Source: Methanothrix sp.
Lineage (GTDB): Archaea > Halobacteriota > Methanosarcinia > Methanotrichales > Methanotrichaceae
Assembly: GCA_011620785.1 (NCBI GenBank)
Contig: WOYM01000058.1
Location: 1-64,000 of the forward strand
Length of the DNA: 64,000 nucleotides
Direction of reading: 5' to 3'
The stretch's first letter is position 1; every line of letters begins with the position of its first letter. Positions 1-8,607 of this stretch are shown here, piece after piece. The position numbers and the translations under genes are program-made. Below the pieces are notes generated by a model. The model worked only from the letters and a program-made list of their open reading frames with translations. It searched no databases and had not been told where the DNA came from.

Positions 1-54
1 ATGGTATACTTCGTATGGATCTTCTACATACCCTTCGGCCCATTGGCGGGCTGA
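1..54 (+). CDS. C-terminal end of a gene entering from the left edge (uncertain)
   Basis: Frame 1 is open from the window edge and ends in TGA at 52-54 after a hydrophobic, aromatic-rich stretch that reads like the end of a membrane protein. The stop is followed at once by a run of nine T (56-64), the usual archaeal oligo-T termination signal, which supports a real gene ending here. Only 17 codons are visible, so the product cannot be named; a chance open frame is possible. Confidence 0.25.
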   Translation: MVYFVWIFYIPFGPLAG

Positions 55-55
55 A

Positions 56-64
56 TTTTTTTTT
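56..64 (+). terminator. Oligo-T terminator after the left-edge reading frame
   Basis: Nine consecutive T one base after a TGA stop. Archaeal RNA polymerase terminates at such T-runs without needing a hairpin. The following stretch to about 300 is AT-rich and holds no gene I can support. Confidence 0.4.
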
Positions 65-308
65 GGGTTTAACTTTATATTTATTTTATTATATTGATGA
101 GGAACTCATAAACATGCTTTTAATAATTCATCTTTTTTGGATGGCATACAGCGAAAAAACCCCAAGTAGTATGATTATTATGATTAATAATTAACAATTG
201 CTCTAGTGGCACCCACCAAAACCATTTAATATGGAGAATGCATAACAAATGTCTGATCTATGACATCGAAAATTGGGCTGAATCGGCCTGCAAGGGAGAG
301 ATGACTGC

Positions 309-626
309 ATGCTAAAGATGTTTCCGATTCGAGCCGAGGGTTCTTTCTTAAAGGGCACTCCTCTCAAAGCATCGCTCGCTGCAATCGTAGTTGTGCTAGG
401 GCTCTTTGCATGGACCATTTCACCCATATTGGCATTCCTGGCACTATTGGGTGTAGTTGGACTCCTGCCCATTGAGCGCAGAGTGCGCACAAGCCTTGTT
501 ATAATTGGGTGCATTTCAATAGGTATAGGCGCAGCCTTGGCAACGGTGGATTTGCCTCTCTCCCAGATAGCCGCGCTCAAGCTGCTGGGTTCGCCAATTC
601 AAGCGGCCGTCTCCGGCGGTCTTTGA
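309..626 (+). CDS. Small hypothetical membrane protein
   Basis: A 105-residue protein with a short basic N-terminus and two or three hydrophobic segments (about residues 21-38, 39-53 and 62-80), so probably an inner-membrane hairpin. A GGGAGA sequence about ten bases before the ATG could serve as ribosome binding site. It converges on the small minus-strand membrane genes at the end of the antiporter operon. I do not recognise a family. The opposite strand is also open over 203-580, but that product lacks any plausible structure, so the plus strand is preferred. Confidence 0.45.
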   Translation: MLKMFPIRAEGSFLKGTPLKASLAAIVVVLGLFAWTISPILAFLALLGVVGLLPIERRVRTSLVIIGCISIGIGAALATVDLPLSQIAALKLLGSPIQAAVSGGL

Positions 627-702
627 TCCGCAATCTCATATCGTGCTTGTCAGCCATTTCATCTTCCCAACGCTTTCAGTATTCTCCCTGCTTGCAGTCG
701 CC

Positions 703-813
703 TCATCCTGCCCCCCTTGTCCATAAAAGAGCAATAATAAAAATAACCCAAACAACCAGCATGCTTATCCCAAGCGATGCTCCCGCAAACACTAATCCTT
801 CATCAGCGTCCAT
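703..813 (-). CDS. 36-residue single-pass membrane peptide
   Basis: ATG at 813 to TGA at 703. The product has a short acidic N-terminus (MDADEG), one strong hydrophobic helix of about 25 residues and a short basic tail (WTRGAG). An AGGGGGC sequence sits six to ten bases before the ATG. It lies 12 bases downstream of another tiny membrane ORF (826-912), and both follow the last antiporter gene on the same strand. Size and layout recall the small accessory peptides found beside sodium/solute symporters in methanogens, but no symporter is visible here; the transporter partner could be the antiporter itself. Function unknown. Confidence 0.45.
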   Translation of the reverse strand: MDADEGLVFAGASLGISMLVVWVIFIIALLWTRGAG

Positions 814-825
814 ATACTTAGCCCC

Positions 826-912
826 CTAAATAATAGCATCTATTACCGTGGTCACATATATCCACAGGGTAATAAGTGCCATCAGGATATAACCAAGCGA
901 TTGAACTCGCAT
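826..912 (-). CDS. 28-residue single-pass membrane peptide
   Basis: ATG at 912, TAG at 826-828. The predicted peptide is almost entirely one hydrophobic helix preceded by MRVQS, so positive-inside topology would put the N-terminus in the cytoplasm. A GGTGAT ribosome binding site lies just before the ATG. It is followed by the 36-residue peptide gene at 703-813. Too short for a homology call; kept because of the good start signals and the tandem arrangement. Confidence 0.38.
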   Translation of the reverse strand: MRVQSLGYILMALITLWIYVTTVIDAII

Positions 913-1038
913 TTTATCACCATTGAAACTTATAGTTAGATAGCTCTTTGGCCTCAGCTCTCTTCTCTGCCTTTAATTCATTGTACCTTATCTTTGGATA
1001 GCCGCTTTATCTCATTCTTATTCCTCCTTTCGCCAAGA

Positions 1039-2760
1039 CTAAGAGAAAATCCATTGATATAGCAACTCCACGATCAAGTAGAACGCCAGGAATAAGAGTG
1101 CCAGCATCACAGATACTCCAATAAACACTCTCTCTTCCTTTTCTCCTCCTAATAGAGAGAAATCGGCAGCTATCCTCTTGACATTGCCGTCCATCCAGTT
1201 TGAGAAGCTCGTTAAAGGCCCCTTTACGAACCATATGAACTTCCCCCCAGCAAGTCTCAATGGCCAGTCTGTATCGAGGCTAATTGTCCTCCCCTCTGGA
1301 GGATATATTCCTGAGGTTATGAGAAGGAAGAACGCAAATGAAGCGAATAACAGCAGTTGAAGTGATTCTATAACATGAGACGCTGTGTACGCATCGAAAT
1401 CAACGGGGTAGGGGAGAAGCTGGTAGAGAGGATACGGATACAGGCCTATGAAGATGCATAAGAATGCCATTATCCCCATGCCGAATAGCATATTGAGTGG
1501 TGGGTCCTTTACCCGCAGGCCTGAGTCGTGGCCAAAGAAAGTGAAGAATGGAACCTTTATGCCTGCATGTTCGAAAACGCCTGCGGAGGCAAGCTGCAAG
1601 AGAACATAGACTATTGCCAGACCTCCAGATGCAGATGCTTGAACGACCATGGCTTTGGTCACAAAACCGGAAAACAGGGGGAATGCCGAAATTGATGCCG
1701 CCCCCACTAAACAGAAAATGGTAGTTAACGGCATGGTCTTATATAATCCGCCCAGGTCGGTGATCTTTGCAGTTCCCGTCCTAAAAAGCACGCTTCCCAC
1801 GCTCATAAAGAGCAGCGACTTATAGATGATGTGGGCAAAGGCGTGAGAAGTCGCGCCATTGAGGGAAAGAGCTGTGCCCATCCCTATGCCGCATAGCATG
1901 AAACCCACCTGGTTGATGAGGCTATAGGAGAGGACCCGCCTCAAGTTATTCTCCAGGACGGCATAAAATATAGGATATATAACCATAATTGCCCCCAGCC
2001 ACATCAAAGGCCCAAAACCCGTGAAGCCCCTCGCTAAAACATACACGGCGGACTTGGTTGTAAAGATGCTCAAATATACTGACCCCGTAACAGTTGACTC
2101 GGGATAAGCATCAGGTAGCCAGGCATGCAGCGGAGGAACGCCTGCATTTATAATAAAACCTAAGAAGATTAACATAGCAGCCAGATAAGTACTGCTGGAA
2201 CTCCAGCCAATGGCATCAAAGGTTATTGAACCGGTGCTGGCAATATATATGACAATTCCCGCCAGCAGGATTATGCCGCCGGCAATGTGCCACATGATAT
2301 ATCTAAACCCGGCACTATGCGCTTTCTCCGTCGCACCATGCCAGATAACGAGCATGGACGCGACCGACATTATCTCCCAGAAGAAATATAAGGTTATCAG
2401 GTCACCGGCAAAGACTACACCCAGCGCACTTCCCGCATATACTAGCTGGCACATATGTTCGCTGCTACTTTTTACATGAAGCGAATAGATCATGACCGGG
2501 ACGGAGGCCAGGGTGAATGCCAGTGCGAATAGAAAGCTCAGTTTATCCACTCTTCCGAAGACGAGATCGTATCCTAAGAATGGCAGATGCCACGATGAGA
2601 AGGGAATTTCTCCAAATACTCCCGTATACATGAGTATTACATCTATTAGCGCTGCCAAAGGGGGAATGATCAAATATGCCTGCTTCCACTTACCTTTAAA
2701 GAGCGGTACAAATAACGCTCCTATGATCAGTATAAATCCTGGATGCAACCAGCCTATCAT
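1039..2760 (-). CDS. Proton-conducting antiporter subunit, MrpD/MrpA-N-like (third copy)
   Basis: A 573-residue polytopic membrane protein of the NuoL/MrpA-MrpD/HyfB family, which moves protons or sodium through discontinuous helices. Family marks are the conserved Glu in TM5 (FFWEIMSV), the LHAWLPDAYPE segment of the discontinuous helix, and the Lys in TTKSAVY. It is the most distal large gene of the Mrp operon; two shorter MrpD-like genes lie upstream. No full-length MrpA is present, so this subunit, with the separate MbhD and MbhE genes, probably stands in for MrpA. The C-terminal 100 residues form extra amphipathic and transmembrane helices absent from the shorter copies. Confidence 0.88.
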   Translation of the reverse strand: MIGWLHPGFILIIGALFVPLFKGKWKQAYLIIPPLAALIDVILMYTGVFGEIPFSSWHLPFLGYDLVFGRVDKLSFLFALAFTLASVPVMIYSLHVKSSSEHMCQLVYAGSALGVVFAGDLITLYFFWEIMSVASMLVIWHGATEKAHSAGFRYIMWHIAGGIILLAGIVIYIASTGSITFDAIGWSSSSTYLAAMLIFLGFIINAGVPPLHAWLPDAYPESTVTGSVYLSIFTTKSAVYVLARGFTGFGPLMWLGAIMVIYPIFYAVLENNLRRVLSYSLINQVGFMLCGIGMGTALSLNGATSHAFAHIIYKSLLFMSVGSVLFRTGTAKITDLGGLYKTMPLTTIFCLVGAASISAFPLFSGFVTKAMVVQASASGGLAIVYVLLQLASAGVFEHAGIKVPFFTFFGHDSGLRVKDPPLNMLFGMGIMAFLCIFIGLYPYPLYQLLPYPVDFDAYTASHVIESLQLLLFASFAFFLLITSGIYPPEGRTISLDTDWPLRLAGGKFIWFVKGPLTSFSNWMDGNVKRIAADFSLLGGEKEERVFIGVSVMLALLFLAFYLIVELLYQWIFS

Positions 2761-2766
2761 CAGCTT

Positions 2767-3081
2767 TCACACCCCCTTCTTCTTATAATAGTCCTCATCT
2801 TTCGAGAGCCAAAGACGCAATCCTTTGGCTGCATAGATGAGGAAGGTGAATGCGGAGAAACCGAATATCGCATAAAATGCCGTCACTTCTTGCCATGCGA
2901 ACTCGACGGGCCACTGAACGAATAAACCAGCCATTACCATTATAATGAGGGAAAACGCAACGATTGTGAGGAATAGGTTCCCGTGCCGGTGACGTGGCTC
3001 AGCGGTCCCGAGAAAGAGAAATACATATCCAATAATGCCCAATATGGCGAGAACTGCAAGTAATAAATCCACTTTCATCAT
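2767..3081 (-). CDS. Small three-helix membrane protein of the antiporter operon
   Basis: A 104-residue protein with three hydrophobic segments (about 5-25, 36-58 and 66-86) and a charged cytoplasmic tail rich in Lys, Asp and Tyr. It ends six bases before the third MrpD-like gene, so it is almost certainly cotranscribed and translationally close to it. I do not recognise it as a standard Mrp subunit; it may be a lineage-specific accessory subunit that pairs with the third MrpD. The start could also be the second Met. Confidence 0.65.
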   Translation of the reverse strand: MMKVDLLLAVLAILGIIGYVFLFLGTAEPRHRHGNLFLTIVAFSLIIMVMAGLFVQWPVEFAWQEVTAFYAIFGFSAFTFLIYAAKGLRLWLSKDEDYYKKKGV

Positions 3082-3124
3082 CTCCTCATCTTGGATATAA
3101 TTGATCCCCCATTTCCAATAATTA

Positions 3125-3286
3125 TCATAATATACCCATAGCTACTGATATCACGAATGCAGAGAATAACAGCGTCACAACTAGCAAGGCCCAGCCGAGC
3201 ATCTCCGAGGGAAAGCCGTAATAGGTATGCCAAAAGTACTCGCTTCTCGCCCTCGTTTCCCTCTCTTCTTCTGCGGTATTTTCCAT
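3125..3286 (-). CDS. 53-residue single-pass membrane protein of the antiporter operon
   Basis: ATG at 3286 to TGA at 3125. The N-terminal 25 residues are highly charged (ENTAEEERETRARS), followed by an aromatic patch (YFWHTYYGF) and one long hydrophobic helix. A start six codons earlier at 3304 is also in frame. It sits between the secreted propeller gene and the 104-residue membrane protein, in the same direction. The single-helix plan resembles small structural subunits of multi-subunit respiratory complexes; that role is inferred from context only. Confidence 0.6.
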   Translation of the reverse strand: MENTAEEERETRARSEYFWHTYYGFPSEMLGWALLVVTLLFSAFVISVAMGIL

Positions 3287-3320
3287 CGATCTCTCTCCCG
3301 ACATCCCATTATCATCTCTC

Positions 3321-4583
3321 TTATCTTACTTTTATCAGCCAGACATCTTCTTTTCCTGCGCCATAGGACTCAGTGACGCCGGTTATGATATAGCCACCAT
3401 CCTGCGTCTCCTGCACGGAATTTCCCCAGTCATTGCGGGTGCCGCCAAACGTCTCATTCCACAGCTCAATCCCCTTTGAATCGGTTTTTATCAACCATAC
3501 ACGCCCAATATTGTTAGAATTGAACAGCCGGGAATAGCTACGAACATTGTCGGTAGTTGTGGTGTTATAACCTGTGACGATATACCCGCCATCTCTCGTC
3601 TGCTGCACAGAGGCACCGGAGTCAAAATTGCTCCCCCCAAAGGTTCTATCCCATTCTTTGTCTCCCTTCAGGTCGGTCTTTATTAGCCAAACATCTCCTT
3701 TTCCCGCACCGAAGGACTCTGTTAAGCCAGCTATGATATACCCGCCATCTTCCGTTTCCTGCACTGACAAACCCAAATCCCGACTAGGTCCACCGAAGGT
3801 TTTAAGCCAATCCCAATGCAGCTTCGAATTGGTCTTTATCAGCCATACATCCTCTTTGCCGGATCCTGAAGACGGTGTGTAACCTGCAATGACATAGCCG
3901 CCGTCTTTGGTCAAACCGATCGATGCGGCCTCTGAATCCGCTCTGCCCGTGGCCATATCCAGCTGCTTATTTCCTTGCGAATCGATCTTGATGATCCAGG
4001 CCTTCTTGCCATTGGTAAATGACGTATAACCTGCAACGATGTACCCATCATCATTGGTTTGCTGCACTGAGAATCCCAAATCCTCACCGGATCCTCCAAA
4101 GGTTCGATCCCACAAGACACTCCCATTTGCATCGGTCTTTATAACCCATAAGTCATAATTGCCGACAATCCAAAAGGACTTCTTTCCTCCCACGATGATG
4201 TACCCCTCATCCTTAGTTTGCTGGACGAAAAAGCCCAAATCTTTTCCCAGACCGCCGTAGGTTCTATCCCATTCCTTGTGTCCCTTTGCATCCGTTTTTA
4301 TCAGCCAGAGATCTCCCCTGTGCTGGACCTTAATGAGCCAGGAAAATGGCGCATCGGCGCCATAAGAGGATGTATAGCCGGTAATGATGTAGCCGCCATC
4401 CTTGGTCTGCTGGCCATAAGTGCCCACATCGTCACTGGAGCCACCGTAGGTTCTGTTCCATTCCTCTCCAGGAATTGGGGCGCAGGGAAATGTGTTAAGC
4501 TGGCCGGAAGTCGTTGTATCGGGGTTGGCTGATGCTAAGCATATTACCATCCACAGCACAATCACAAATCTCTCCTTAATCAT
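3321..4583 (-). CDS. Secreted beta-propeller-like repeat protein
   Basis: A 420-residue protein with an N-terminal signal peptide (basic start, hydrophobic core, cleavage near residue 20). The rest is about seven repeats of 50 residues, each beginning with a W-[DN]-R-T-[FY]-GG motif, then a QQTxDGGYI[IV]xGYT strand pair, and closing with a DVWLIKTDxxG strand. Seven such units fit a seven-bladed beta-propeller outside the membrane. The fourth unit is the most diverged. A strong GGGGGAGG ribosome binding site precedes the ATG. It interrupts the Mrp operon between the second MrpD and the small membrane genes. Function unknown; such repeats occur in methanogen surface proteins. Confidence 0.8.
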   Translation of the reverse strand: MIKERFVIVLWMVICLASANPDTTTSGQLNTFPCAPIPGEEWNRTYGGSSDDVGTYGQQTKDGGYIITGYTSSYGADAPFSWLIKVQHRGDLWLIKTDAKGHKEWDRTYGGLGKDLGFFVQQTKDEGYIIVGGKKSFWIVGNYDLWVIKTDANGSVLWDRTFGGSGEDLGFSVQQTNDDGYIVAGYTSFTNGKKAWIIKIDSQGNKQLDMATGRADSEAASIGLTKDGGYVIAGYTPSSGSGKEDVWLIKTNSKLHWDWLKTFGGPSRDLGLSVQETEDGGYIIAGLTESFGAGKGDVWLIKTDLKGDKEWDRTFGGSNFDSGASVQQTRDGGYIVTGYNTTTTDNVRSYSRLFNSNNIGRVWLIKTDSKGIELWNETFGGTRNDWGNSVQETQDGGYIITGVTESYGAGKEDVWLIKVR

Positions 4584-4665
4584 GCCTCCCCCTTATGTCT
4601 AAATTGATTCAGTAATCCTAATCGGTCCGCATTTTATCATTCTAGTGCAGTTTCGGATGATTCCT

Positions 4666-6168
4666 TCATACACCTCCGAAGAGTTCTGATATAGCCATTT
4701 CTGCTAGATCATATATGTAGAACATATTTGGATATATGAAAAATACTAGGGAGAAGATTGCGGTTATTGCCAAGGGGACGACCACCAACAGTGGTGCCTC
4801 CTTCATCTTTTCTTCTCCAAATGCGCTGATATCCTCTGCAGGCTTCTTGAAGAACGCTGTCAGTATTATAGGAAAGAAATAAACTATATCCAGCAAAGAG
4901 CTTATCAGGATGACTGCTAAGAATATCATCCCATATGGAGAGCCCACTGCCCATGCGCCCAGACAGAGATACAATTTGCTGATAAATCCGCAAACTGGGG
5001 GGATTCCAGCCATGCCTATGGCAGCTATGCTGAATGCGAGCATGGTCACGGGCATCCTCTTCCCTATTCCCGCCATCTCGCTTATTCTCATCTTACCTGT
5101 CGCCACCAATATGGCACCGGCACAAAGGAAGAGGGTTATCTTCATGTATCCGTGGAAGGGGATATGTAACATCGCCCCTTGCATGCTGTCTCGGGTCATC
5201 AATGCCGCACCCAAGATGATGTAGGATAACTGGCTTATGGTGGAGTAGGCTAGCCTCCTCTTGAGGTTATCCTGGGTGATGGCGAAGAAGGAGGCAACGA
5301 TCATGGTGAAGCCGGCAATGCCTGCCAGGATCAGCCAGAGCCCCAGCTCCTGCATCAGGTCCATGCCTATGACGTAGCCTACTATGCGCACAATTCCAAA
5401 GACTCCCGCCTTGACCACAGCTACGGCGTGCAGTAGCGCGCTCACTGGCGAAGGTGCGATCATCGCCGAGGGCAGCCAGGAATGAAAGGGCATCCACGCC
5501 GCCTTCATAAATCCTAGAAGGAAGGCGAAGAATAGCACGGTTACTATCATTGGTGAGGCATCAGCTAGTGGCCTTATACCGCCGGGCGTAAAATCCGTAG
5601 TGCCTGCCAGGTAATAAGTGACCATGATGGCGAAAAGGAGGAAGGCACCTGCTGGCATCAGATAGGCCAGGTACTTATGCCCTGCCCGCAGTGCCTCCGG
5701 CGTCTGCTCATGAATTACCAGAGGGTAGGTAGAGACGGTTATTATCTCATAAAATATGTACAGGGTGACTAAATTTGCCGACAAAGCAACACCCACTGCA
5801 CCCATTATGGCAAAGCAGAATGAAAAGTAGTATCTAGTCTGAGCATGCTCCTTGAGCGTTCGCATATATCCTATGGAGTAAATGGAAACCAGGACCCAGA
5901 GGGAGGATGCAGTTATGGCGAAGATTTCGCCAAAGGCATCAACCTTGAATCCAATATAGATATCCTTGAACATCGACTGGAACAGGATGAGTTTTATCGT
6001 CTCTCCTTTCACGATCAGTGGTGCCATGGACAGAACGAGCAGGAACATCGCTACGCTTGCGGCTATTGTCCATGCCTCTCTTATGTTGGGATGATTCCTG
6101 GAGGGCAGGATTAAAGCGGCTGCTATCGCTGGGCACAGGATGGCAAAAAGGGGCGTCATTAGCTCCAT
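4666..6168 (-). CDS. mrpD: Na+/H+ antiporter subunit D, second copy (MrpD-like)
   Basis: A 500-residue membrane protein of the NuoL/M/N-MrpD family, about 14 helices. Key Glu in TM5 (IFYEIITVST) and Lys in the AVVKAGVFG segment are both present, and the discontinuous helix reads MPFHSWLPSAM. The start ATG overlaps the stop of the upstream MrpD-like gene by one base, showing tight coupling. With the first MrpD and the later third copy it probably forms the membrane arm that exchanges Na+ and H+. Downstream comes a gap of 82 bases and the secreted propeller gene. Confidence 0.9.
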   Translation of the reverse strand: MELMTPLFAILCPAIAAALILPSRNHPNIREAWTIAASVAMFLLVLSMAPLIVKGETIKLILFQSMFKDIYIGFKVDAFGEIFAITASSLWVLVSIYSIGYMRTLKEHAQTRYYFSFCFAIMGAVGVALSANLVTLYIFYEIITVSTYPLVIHEQTPEALRAGHKYLAYLMPAGAFLLFAIMVTYYLAGTTDFTPGGIRPLADASPMIVTVLFFAFLLGFMKAAWMPFHSWLPSAMIAPSPVSALLHAVAVVKAGVFGIVRIVGYVIGMDLMQELGLWLILAGIAGFTMIVASFFAITQDNLKRRLAYSTISQLSYIILGAALMTRDSMQGAMLHIPFHGYMKITLFLCAGAILVATGKMRISEMAGIGKRMPVTMLAFSIAAIGMAGIPPVCGFISKLYLCLGAWAVGSPYGMIFLAVILISSLLDIVYFFPIILTAFFKKPAEDISAFGEEKMKEAPLLVVVPLAITAIFSLVFFIYPNMFYIYDLAEMAISELFGGV

Positions 6169-7688
6169 TAGAGCGTCACCCCCATTCTCAGATTCGATAA
6201 TATGTGATTAATCAGAGGCATAGGAATATTTGTGAGCCAGATGATGCCCATTATGATACAAAGGGACGCCAGGATCAGTATCGGCGCAACCATGGAGAGC
6301 GGGAGAGATTTGCTCTTTTCTCTGACCTCTACCGCATTCTCTGTCACCTTGTGCTTCACAAAGTACATTTGATCAATCACCCTCCAGAAGTATACCAGGT
6401 TAAGGAGGCTGCTTAGCAGCAATACGGCTACGAAGGGGTATTGAGCGGCATCCAGGGAGGCAACAATCAAGAAAAGCTTGGAGGCGAATCCCGCAGTAAG
6501 CGGAATTCCTATCATCGAGAGTGCGGCAATAGTAAAGGCTGCACAGACATGCGGCATCTTTTTCCCGAGGGCCTCAAAGTCCCTTATGTCCCTCAGTCCC
6601 TCTTGCTGACTGATAGCGCCGGCGCACATGAAGAGACAGCCTTTCCCAATGGCATGATTCAATATGTGAACCACGACGCCAACCAGCCCCCATGGTGATA
6701 AGGGAGAAAGTCCTAACCCTAAGAGTATATACCCCATTTGTGATACCGAGGAGTAGGCGAGCATTCTCTTCAGATTTCTCTGCTTTATTGCCCAGATTGA
6801 ACCTGCCAGAATGGCTATCGCAGCAACCCAACATATTAATAAATCAAGGCCGATATAGTGCCGTACGAATTCCAATGTGAAGACGGAGTAAAACATCCTT
6901 AAAAGTATATAGAACATCACTTTCACATGCACTGAGGCCATCATTGAGCTTATAGTGGACGGAGCATAGGTATAAACATCAGGCTGCCATAGATGAAGGG
7001 GAAATATGTATGCCTTAATCATAACTCCCACCACAATCATGGCAAAGCCCATTTGAACTGCTCTATTGTCATATACGAGTGGAAGCAATAGCCTCATATC
7101 AGCGAAATTGAGGGTGCCCGTGACGGAATAAATCCAACCAACGCCAAAGATGTATAAAACGGCACCGATGGAACCCATTATCACATAATTATAAGCCGCC
7201 CGCAATGCTCTTCCACCGGCTGCAGCTATTAATGCATATGCGGTCAGGGACGCAATCTCCAACCAGATGAACATGTTGAACAGGTCGCCAGTAACGGTTA
7301 TTCCGTACATTCCGGCAGCCATGAGCTGGACTAGGGTGTAGAAGGTGACATGCTTCCTTTCCTCTATCTCATGCCTTACATTACCACGAGAATATATTAA
7401 TACTAATATAACTATTGATATAACTATGATCAGCAGGTAGGCATTCATCGCATCTACAACGTACTCAATGCCCCAGGGCGGCCTCCACCCCCCCAGCCAG
7501 TAGCGGATAGGTCCCACGGTAAGGACATGATCCAATATGAATAGGGACATGATGAGGAAGACAGAGTTCATGGCCAAAGACATGAAGAAGGGCAGCTTTC
7601 TGCTCGTGTATCCAGCAAGCAGCATAGTAAAGCCACAAAACAATGCCAGCCCGACTATGAGCACGGGGAAATGTTCAACTGGATACAT
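6168..7688 (-). CDS. mrpD: Na+/H+ antiporter subunit D, first copy (MrpD-like)
   Basis: A 506-residue polytopic protein of the MrpD family. The TM5 Glu (FIWLEIASLTAY), the FPLHLWQPDVYTYAPS loop of the discontinuous helix and the Lys of HVKVMFY are preserved, so the proton path looks complete. It follows mrpC by eight bases and overlaps the second mrpD by one base. Compared with the second copy it keeps the more typical [HQ]LW-x-PDVY signature seen in true MrpD subunits. Confidence 0.92.
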   Translation of the reverse strand: MYPVEHFPVLIVGLALFCGFTMLLAGYTSRKLPFFMSLAMNSVFLIMSLFILDHVLTVGPIRYWLGGWRPPWGIEYVVDAMNAYLLIIVISIVILVLIYSRGNVRHEIEERKHVTFYTLVQLMAAGMYGITVTGDLFNMFIWLEIASLTAYALIAAAGGRALRAAYNYVIMGSIGAVLYIFGVGWIYSVTGTLNFADMRLLLPLVYDNRAVQMGFAMIVVGVMIKAYIFPLHLWQPDVYTYAPSTISSMMASVHVKVMFYILLRMFYSVFTLEFVRHYIGLDLLICWVAAIAILAGSIWAIKQRNLKRMLAYSSVSQMGYILLGLGLSPLSPWGLVGVVVHILNHAIGKGCLFMCAGAISQQEGLRDIRDFEALGKKMPHVCAAFTIAALSMIGIPLTAGFASKLFLIVASLDAAQYPFVAVLLLSSLLNLVYFWRVIDQMYFVKHKVTENAVEVREKSKSLPLSMVAPILILASLCIIMGIIWLTNIPMPLINHILSNLRMGVTL

Positions 7689-7696
7689 TTCTCACA

Positions 7697-8125
7697 TCAC
7701 CCCCCCACTCGCTCAAATTCCTTCTCTTTCTCTATTATCTCGTCCTCTTCTATGGTCCCATACTTTTGATATATTCTTATCACAATGGCTAGGGCGACTG
7801 CGGTTGTGGCCGCGCTCACCACAATTCCTGTCAGCATCAGCACATTGGGCAGTGGATTCACGTATATGTAGCCTTTCTCTGCTGCTTGCTCCCATAAAAT
7901 GGGTGGAGTACCCGTTTTCAATCCCCAGGTAGTTAAAATATTCCGTCCTACATCTCCGAGGGACACAAACCAAAGGAACATAGCCGTCTGAAATATGCTT
8001 AAACCGATGAGCTTTTTAAGCAAGTTCTCCTTTACGATCGTTGCAGTAAGGCCTATGATAGCGATGAGCATGGCAATCCAGAAATTATATTTTTCGAGGA
8101 CGTGTTGAATTAACCATTCCATCAT
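7697..8125 (-). CDS. mrpC: Na+/H+ antiporter subunit C (NuoK-like)
   Basis: A 142-residue protein with three helices. The last helix carries the MrpC/NuoK signature NPLPNVLMLTGIVVS followed by AATTAVALAI. Residues 65-100 form an outside loop longer than in bacterial MrpC. A charged cytoplasmic tail of about 20 residues (EEDEIIEKEKE) follows. Its start overlaps the stop of mrpB by four bases (ATGA type). Confidence 0.93.
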   Translation of the reverse strand: MMEWLIQHVLEKYNFWIAMLIAIIGLTATIVKENLLKKLIGLSIFQTAMFLWFVSLGDVGRNILTTWGLKTGTPPILWEQAAEKGYIYVNPLPNVLMLTGIVVSAATTAVALAIVIRIYQKYGTIEEDEIIEKEKEFERVGG

Positions 8126-8607
8126 CCTTCATCACCTTCCATCTCATCATCCTCTTTCATAGACAGATCGAAATATTGAGAGACGAATGACGCCATCACC
8201 GTCAATCCAATCCCCACAGAGATCATGTATGCTATTAGAAACCCCCTAGCTCCTGCTACCCCTGTAAATTCCGTCACGGGCCAAAATGCGGGCATATTAA
8301 GCCACTGTGCAGTGGCAAGGCTGAAAAGGATACACAACCAACCGGCACCATTATACAGGAACAAGCCGAAGCTTTTGAAGAAAACATTCACTGACTCGGG
8401 CATTTTTTCTCTGCCTTTGTCCGCGCCAAAGACGGTTATATAAAGGATGAATCCCGTGGCAAGTATTGTCCCACCTTGAAATCCACCTCCGGTCCCACCC
8501 GTCCCCATCATAACATAGAGCCCAAATAACAAGATAAAAGGGAACATCAGACTTGCCGTCACCTCAATTACAACATCCCTTTTATATGCCCTCTTCTCCT
8601 GGGTCAT
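8122..8607 (-). CDS. mrpB: Na+/H+ antiporter subunit B
   Basis: A 161-residue membrane protein of the MnhB/MrpB family with four helices. The diagnostic glycine-rich loop GGTGGGFQGG after TM1 is present (residues about 35-45). The C-terminus is a short acidic tail. Start and stop overlap by four bases with both neighbours, as expected for a single transcript. Confidence 0.93.
   Translation of the reverse strand: MTQEKRAYKRDVVIEVTASLMFPFILLFGLYVMMGTGGTGGGFQGGTILATGFILYITVFGADKGREKMPESVNVFFKSFGLFLYNGAGWLCILFSLATAQWLNMPAFWPVTEFTGVAGARGFLIAYMISVGIGLTVMASFVSQYFDLSMKEDDEMEGDEG

Noticed and set aside
203..580. 125-codon frame on the minus strand
   Set aside because: It is antisense to the 309-626 membrane protein, has a low-complexity Ser/Ile/Ala composition and no start signal or domain pattern.
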